A stretch of DNA of 64,000 bases, from the NCBI GenBank assembly GCA_022266195.1, contig WHVY01000003.1, forward strand, positions 4,278,001-4,342,000, read 5' to 3'. The position numbers were made by a program, and so were the translations under genes. The notes under the pieces are model-generated. The model did not search any database and was not told the origin of the DNA. It worked only from the letters and a program-made list of their open reading frames with translations. Of the stretch, positions 58,801-64,000 are shown piece after piece. The DNA is from Tetranychus cinnabarinus (lineage: Eukaryota > Arthropoda > Arachnida > Trombidiformes > Tetranychidae). The first letter of the stretch is position 1, and each line of letters begins with the position of its first letter.

Positions 58801-60990
58801 AACAATTTTCATTGATTTACTCAAAAAAATATATCATCCCATTAACATGATTGATATTCAAAAAGGTTGATAAGCAAAAAAGGAAAGCATAAAATGTCAG
58901 TTTGAGGGAAAGCAAAAACTGCAAATTGTGATCAATTTGCAAATTACAGTCTACCTATAATTTTAATCATTCCTATTTCTGCATTCATTGCTATCTTTAT
59001 CACCATAAAACACTCGGCTTCTTGAGAATGTCAAATGATAATAAATGATAAATATTGACATAATTGAAGGGCCTTTCAATATTTAATTTCAAAGTAACGG
59101 TTAAGGTTTGAAATGAATCGACAAGTAAAATTATGAGATTTGCAAAGTGAACCAAAAAGTGATTCAAATTGCGCATTTAAACTTGATCAGTGTTCAAATT
59201 AAAATCAATAAATGTTTAGTCAATTGAAAAGTTAACCTTAACAACAATCAAGATGATAAGGGAAGGGATGAAACAAAGGTAAATATCTATCCATGGGAGT
59301 GGTTCATGGCATCTTTATCATGTTTATGATGAGACGTAAAGGGGCAAAAAGAGACGATAAAAGATGATGATTATTGATGATATGATAATTGTTGAATCCC
59401 TGGGAATTATTAGTGTCGCAGTGTTTCTCTTGATTACCCTTTAATAGCGCAGTAAAGAGATATTGAAAGGTTTAATTGTATAAATTTTATGCTCATAAAT
59501 ATCATTGTTATTTTGTTATCATCACAATTTATCAATCAGACCTTTTTTTTCAAGCTTTCATATTTGGTTCAAAGCAAATCAACAATAACACACACATCAT
59601 CGTAATAGTTAAACAGTTTGAATCACTATTATCATGATGTGAGCCCGGGAAACCTTGATATGGGCTGAAACATGTAATAACATTAATAGTAACAATAATC
59701 ACAGCAATAGAGATAATAATTAACTCAAGTGAATGTTGTCCATTAATTGGTGCAAAGTAAAAGCATGTGAAAGCAAATTGTCGCATTTTCTGACCTTTTC
59801 AGTTGCTCTGTTTTTCCCCTGCAAATGTGACCATCTTAATCATCAATGAATTTCTCTGTCAAATTACTAAACAATTAACTTTTTCTTTCCATTGTCACTT
59901 GTTTTCATTAAAAAAAAGGTTTTACTTTGTCTGTAACTATTTAGTTTCACCTTCAACCATCATAAATCCTGCCTTTTATCACTCATGCATAGTTGACTAT
60001 TTATTATCAAATTGATTGCTAAATTACCGAGTCGATTGAGATGAAAATGAATAAACGTTGACGCAGTTTCAAGAGTCTCTATGAAGCAGCAGGAGAAAGT
60101 TCATGAGATTTATGCAAAATCTGTGTAAAATTGAGAGCAAAGAAGGGAAAAGATCTTCAAAACTACAAATGTAAGTCAAAAGTAAAATCTAAATCTAAGA
60201 ATGAAAAATGCAAAAATACTTTGAATCTTCATTAAAAGGTTAATCAAAAATTCTTATCAAGTTTTGCAATTGAATAAATATTTTTCCTTTCAATTAAAAA
60301 CAATCAACTTTTACCCTTTGATTGTTGATCTGAATGCTAACCATGAAATTGTGATCATTTTAATGATTTCATTTTCTTGCATTTGTTTTTCAGTTTGATT
60401 ATGCAAAATATGCTTATTGTTAGTTGCAAGGTTTTTTGCATTTGTAAATATTTTTCACTTTTCCAGGCAAATAACACGCAATGTTGATTATGATTGTAAA
60501 CAATAATAATTGTTGACTATCAATTAGCTGATTGTTTGATTGTTGAAAATTTGCTGCAATAAAACAAAATTTGTCACTGGGTTACTTGGACACTATTGAC
60601 ATTGACATAGTTGGTGATTGATTGTCTTGGTGAATCAATTTGGCTTTATTTGGAAACTTACATTTCTTTAATTGCTGCTCTTTTGGTTTCATTTAACAAT
60701 ATTGGAAATGATTTAAGTCGATTGTCCTTTTGACATGCAAGTGAATCCTTGTTGCACCAGCAAATCTCACACAAATCAGCTTCTGATTTGGTTGAAAGTC
60801 TTTGAGTTGAAGATGATGTTGATGGTGGTAAACTTTTCAATTGTTGCTGTTGCTGTTCTGATGATGCTAATTTACCACAATCAACAGGTAAAAAGATGAC
60901 AAGGCTTATTGTGAATATGATGATTAAGAGGATCAGCTGATTATTTATGGACCAAGCTAAGTTTGCAAGAAATTGTCTCAAGTTGTACAT
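43801..60990 (-). CDS. Trk-family receptor tyrosine kinase
   Basis: Twelve exons: 60662-60990, 54307-54375, 53561-53724, 52757-52853, 52227-52489, 51623-51802, 49228-49338, 48971-49083, 47850-47935, 46686-46804, 45271-45824 and 43801-44169. Every junction is GT..AG and all phases agree; total 2,454 nt, 817 residues. Order: signal anchor (about 19-36), LRR N-cap (CEICWCNKDSLACQ), one LRR exon (LRLNKLQTLPWMVF), LRR C-cap (NPLACNCSNKW), two Ig domains (187-307 and 307-404), membrane helix (443-466), juxtamembrane NPNY (Tyr499, Shc-like site), then kinase with GEGAFG (527-532), Lys554, HRD 661-663, DFG 681-683 and the Trk activation loop DLYATDYYK (Tyr689, 693, 694). The LRR-Ig-Ig plan and this loop identify Trk. 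The C-tail ends AHIMR without a PLC-gamma docking tyrosine. Further untranslated exons upstream are possible. Confidence 0.93.
50235..50501 (+). CDS. Candidate small secreted peptide nested antisense in Trk intron 6
   Basis: Exon 1 (50235-50310) and exon 2 (50371-50501) join across a 60-bp GTAACT..TTTAG intron, typical for this genome, to give 68 residues. The start MSLQKVTFYLFIVITFHYVS is a clear signal peptide, with likely cleavage before TPSED. A dibasic NKK follows, then NSKYPKWVKQNDNLSANF and GQFGDSPLQ. There are no cysteines and no amidation signal. It might be a neuropeptide or secreted-factor precursor, but no family is recognised. The 3' end is uncertain, since a donor-like GTACTG at 50484 could lead to another exon. 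The gene prediction is hand-made and could be chance. Confidence 0.45.
50547..51354 (-). CDS. Candidate two-exon protein on the Trk strand, unknown
   Basis: Two open blocks, 50993-51354 and 50547-50799, can be joined by a GTAAAC donor and a CAG acceptor with matching phase. The upstream limit is not known; an acceptor near 51255 could begin it. The first part is acidic (SDLDLLSRNSIFYMQGK, NKQHLANNVPDFQSLGLFK). The second has five cysteines and contains SRYRICTNPLKSCF, whose RYR-C-six-residues-C-F layout resembles C-type allatostatins. There is no clear signal peptide or dibasic site before that motif. It lies between Trk exons 6 and 7. It could be a nested gene, an alternative Trk exon or a fortuitous frame. 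Confidence 0.3.
54697..55886 (+). CDS. Secreted protein with two LDL-receptor class A domains
   Basis: Three exons, 54697-54785, 54838-55298 and 55747-55886, total 690 nt, 229 residues. The N-terminal VLLLVIICTISIAIS is a signal peptide. Two LDLa modules follow, each with six cysteines: CLPNQFHCFNGPCINQ...CNGLIECPQGDDEQSC (about residues 38-74) and CAYQCQESKRCIPRSLLC...CLLADDELHC (about 82-114). The acidic DDE residues of the calcium site are kept. The C-terminal half is Ser/Asn-rich and ends in an Asn-Gly repeat tail (NGNGNGNGNGRNN). There is no membrane helix, so it is probably secreted. The ligand is unknown. The gene lies antisense within Trk intron 1 (54376-60661). A polyadenylation signal candidate, AATAAA, lies near 55949. 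Confidence 0.85.
55887..60661. other. Remainder of Trk intron 1
   Basis: About 4.8 kb of AT-rich sequence without credible exons on either strand. A few 60-80-codon frames (58294-58491 +, 59550-59786 -, 59803-60015 +) lack family similarity or splice context and were not accepted. Confidence 0.45.
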
Positions 60991-63110
60991 AACTTATCAA
61001 CAATTAAACAGATAAAGATTGATAGAGAAAGAGAGAAAGATAGAAAGTAGAGTTTAAATGCTAAAATAGTTTCAATTTCATTCGCAGCAATTAGTAAAGT
61101 TGCCGATGTGATTAACCAAAAAAATGGGTGAAAACCAACTGTAAACCTAAAACTGGTTACAGTGTTGAGCAAAGAGACGCGACACCATTAAATGTTTTCC
61201 CTTGTAAATTATGGCTCCAATTATTGAGATTATTGTGATTTTTATTGCGATGATCAATATTGGCGTAAAACAATTAATCCAAATGGCACTTAATTAACAT
61301 ATCTTATTACTTATAATTTGGACACTTAGATTTTGCATTCATATTCCTTCCTTCTTCTTTCCATTGTATTGTTCATCTTGGTGGTTGCTATTGTTTTGGA
61401 TTATTATTATATTACTATTACTATTATTATTTGCTGGTTTCCAGATTTAATTGTTTACGCACAAACACGTCCAAGGATACATTAACAATTAAACCTTTAT
61501 TGGTTTGATAATAATTTGATAATCCTTGTACTTTTTGTTTAAAAGCTGACATTGATAGGGCCCGGGTTTAGGTTGTTTGGCTTGGTATTTTTTTGGGTTT
61601 AGTTTTGGGTTATTTGCTTGTTGATATAAATATTAATGATGAGATTAATCGTTGATATAATGAATGTAATATTGATGTGACTGTTGATTGATATGATGAT
61701 GGTAACAGTAAAATTGTCGAGCAAGGAGACTCATCACACTGAAAATTGGTAACAATTTTGATGGTTACTATTTTTTATTAACGGTTGGTAGGGAAATGCA
61801 TACAATCAAAATGTAATTTAGTTGAATGGCAGTCAAAAAATGAGTGTAGATTAATAAAAATGATGATAACAATGACAACAAAGTTAACTGTTGGTAATGT
61901 TGGTGAAAAATATTTCAGTGACTTTGAAAGGCGCTCTTTTTAATTTACTTTTGCACGGCAAAATTGGTGCATATGACCATAAATGTTGATTAGATTATGA
62001 TGGTTAACATCATTTAGCTTGAATCTCTCTGTAAAATGGTCGTTAATGATGGTGATGATAATAATAAATCCTTGACTTGTTTAGATAGTTTGGATAATTC
62101 AATTTTTATGTTGAACTGTTGTTGTTATTATTAACAATAATCAGGGTGACTTTGCTAATGCTTATATTGATGTCCTCTTAAAAGTATAACTGCCGTTGAT
62201 TATTATTATCATTGCTTCAATTGATTAAATAAAGACACTTAAAGCTATTGGCAACGTTCAACGCGTTTAACCTAAAATCAAATTGAAAATCCATTTGTAA
62301 CTTTCCAGGTTTACAGGTTTTGGTTTTTGGGTTTCCTATGATTTTTCACGTTTCTCCTTAGTAACCTTTTCTTGTTTAGTTGATTGTTAATGTTGGTTAA
62401 TTATTACTGATCAGTTAAACGCATGATTATTGTTTGGGTTTTGCACTTTGGGTTTAGAGTTGGGTTTAAAGCTGAGTTTCAAGTTTTTGGTTTAATATCA
62501 AGCTTAATGATGAACTATTTTGAAACAATTAAAATGAGATAATTATAATTAAAGCACTGTAATGATTGAAATAAGCACAAGAACGGTAATAACAGGTAAA
62601 AATGTTGAGATTAGGTGATGATAATCAAGAGTCACTGTTGATGAGTTAACTTTTTACTTGCAACTGATTCATGACTTACCATAAACTAAATCATCATTTC
62701 ACTCCCTCAATTGCCATTCTCCCTTGCTCTCTTCTTATTAGACAGAGGGAATGAAGAAATTATCTTCTCTGTCTTCTTTACATTTCACTTTTATCTTTCA
62801 TTTTTGTCATCCATTTCATGTGTTTCCATGATAATAAGTGTATCAATGATCAACCAATTCAACTGTGAATCGGTGCGGGTACAATCCAACCGATTATTAG
62901 GCTAATTGACCGTCCAAATTATTATACAGTTAACAAATTTATAAAATTATATTCAAAAGATTCAAGTTAATAATCACTTATTCAGTGACCTTAACTAACA
63001 ATAACGTTTGAATCGTTAGTTATACAAGTGAACCCCATTTTTGCAAAAGTTACTTAAGTGACAAAAAGTGACTCTTGACTCTGAAATTCCTTAAGATGTT
63101 GAGAAGATAT
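60991..63110. other. Region upstream of the Trk gene
   Basis: Non-coding by inspection. It should hold the Trk promoter and possible 5' untranslated exons. There is a short GA-rich microsatellite at 61021-61050 and GGGTTTAG/GGGTTA-like low-complexity stretches near 61565-61615 and 62440-62480. Confidence 0.45.
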
Positions 63111-63114
63111 TGAG

Positions 63115-63970
63115 GAAGAAATGTTGTCTACTTTGACACAGTGGAAAAAGCAGCCAATTATTGTGAAGAAACCGAAGGGCTACATGAGGTTGATACATCT
63201 CTAACCTCAGGAAATTTTAATAATACCTCAAGTGGACATTCAAGTGGTTCTCCTTCCACCGTTAGCTCAAACCTAAGAAAAGATGATTCAACAACCAAAG
63301 ACAACTTTAATCCACCGCTCATATTTATTCATTCGGGAAAATACAAACCTGAAGGACTTTTCATTGATTCTTCTATTGCAATGATTGGAGCAGGTATGTT
63401 CATTTACCATGTTTCTGATTTCTCTTGTTTCTCTATGTTAATTGTTGTCCCATGATTCTAATTATTTCATTTGTTTATATTGCCACAGCTCCGGGAAATG
63501 TGGCAGAAAATGTAATCCTAGAAAAAAACTCGGACTCAACTATTACTTTTATAGAGGGATCCCGTCGAGCTTATTTGGGTTATGTTACTCTAAAATTTAC
63601 TCCTGACACAACCTCATGTGTACCTCATCATAAACATTACTGCCTCGAAATTACCGAAAGATGTTCACCCACTATTGATCATTGTATAATACGAAGTTCC
63701 TCAGCAGTTGGAGCTGCAGTCTGTGTTAGTGGCCCAGAAGCATCTCCATGGATGGCCGGGATGGTCGGATTAATGGTAGTCTAAAGTAATCTTCGAGAAA
63801 GTGATATCTTCCGAAATGCTCAAGCCAGAGTTCTCGTTTCAACTAAAAGTCATATTGATCCTACTATTCTGAGAAATGAAATTTATAATGCACATCAAAG
63901 TGGTGCTCCCAGATTCGGGGAAAGTCGTGGACCGATAGAGCATTTATGGACAGAATATATATAATAGAAT
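63115..63970 (+). pseudogene. FBXO11/FBXO10-like beta-helix fragment, damaged
   Basis: Two exons, about 63115-63393 and 63489 onward, join in phase across a 95-bp intron. They encode FDTVEKAANYCEETEGLHEV, a Ser-rich insert, NPPLIFIHSGKYKPEGLFID, then the FBXO11 hallmarks APGNVAENVILE, GYVTLKFTPDTTS, HHKHYCLEI and HCIIRSSSAVGAAVCVSG. After residue GPEAS the similarity jumps to a much later beta-helix repeat (NEIYNAHQSG), with a stop at 63782-63784 between the parts. No F-box is seen upstream. FBXO11 is the substrate receptor of an SCF ubiquitin ligase. This copy lacks the F-box and most helix turns and is probably a partial duplicate gone dead. The retained intron excludes a retrocopy. Confidence 0.72.
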
Positions 63971-64000
63971 AAAGCACATTCCCAGATCAACTGTCAGTTG

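Noticed and set aside
59550..59786. 78-codon hydrophobic minus-strand frame in Trk intron 1, considered as an alternative first exon
   Set aside because: The hydrophobic segment is not followed by cysteine or LRR features, and no donor compatible with Trk exon 2 phase was evident.
62711..62905. 64-codon plus-strand frame with a hydrophobic start
   Set aside because: No matching downstream exon or family; T-rich composition makes hydrophobic frames common by chance.

Overview
This is AT-rich eukaryotic DNA. Split genes with GT..AG introns, many only 50-150 bp long, carry animal genes: a CHH/ITP-type ion-transport peptide, a Trk receptor tyrosine kinase, RASEF, UFC1, NDUFB8, an SLC9B antiporter and CAMKMT. 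A short interstitial (CCTAA)n tract, the arthropod TTAGG telomere motif, together with compact introns and DUF229-family genes, suggests an arthropod, most likely a mite or other chelicerate. The species is inference. No bacterial, phage or CRISPR features are present.

Layout. Positions 1-23,540 are a repeat-rich block of decayed genes. It holds at least four copies or pieces of a DUF229 gene (alkaline-phosphatase/sulfatase-like fold, membrane-anchored), all broken. They sit among a Tc1/mariner element (DD37E, dead transposase), several TA-flanked MITEs, fold-back elements, a tRNA-like SINE head and one small secreted-repeat-protein gene. The block is bracketed by a nearly identical ~330-bp direct repeat (183-513 and 23,214-23,539). 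The right copy is the upstream region of UFC1.

Positions 23,540-43,800 are a normal gene-bearing region: UFC1 (+), a shugoshin-like coiled-coil protein (+), RASEF (+), NDUFB8 (-, convergent with RASEF), a repeat-containing gap, an intronless SLC9B-type Na+/H+ antiporter (+), an ITP/CHH peptide hormone (+) and an intronless CAMKMT (-). Positions 43,801-60,990 hold one 12-exon Trk receptor gene (-) whose exon phases close into an 817-residue reading frame. An LDL-receptor class A protein gene lies antisense inside its first intron. Two further small candidate genes, one encoding a signal-peptide protein, lie in its sixth intron. The window ends with a damaged FBXO11-like fragment.

The intact genes serve unrelated tasks: ufmylation, chromosome cohesion, vesicle traffic, complex I, cation exchange, peptide hormone signalling, calmodulin methylation and receptor tyrosine kinase signalling. 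Coding boundaries were read by hand from reading frames, splice consensus and phase agreement; none is backed by transcript data.
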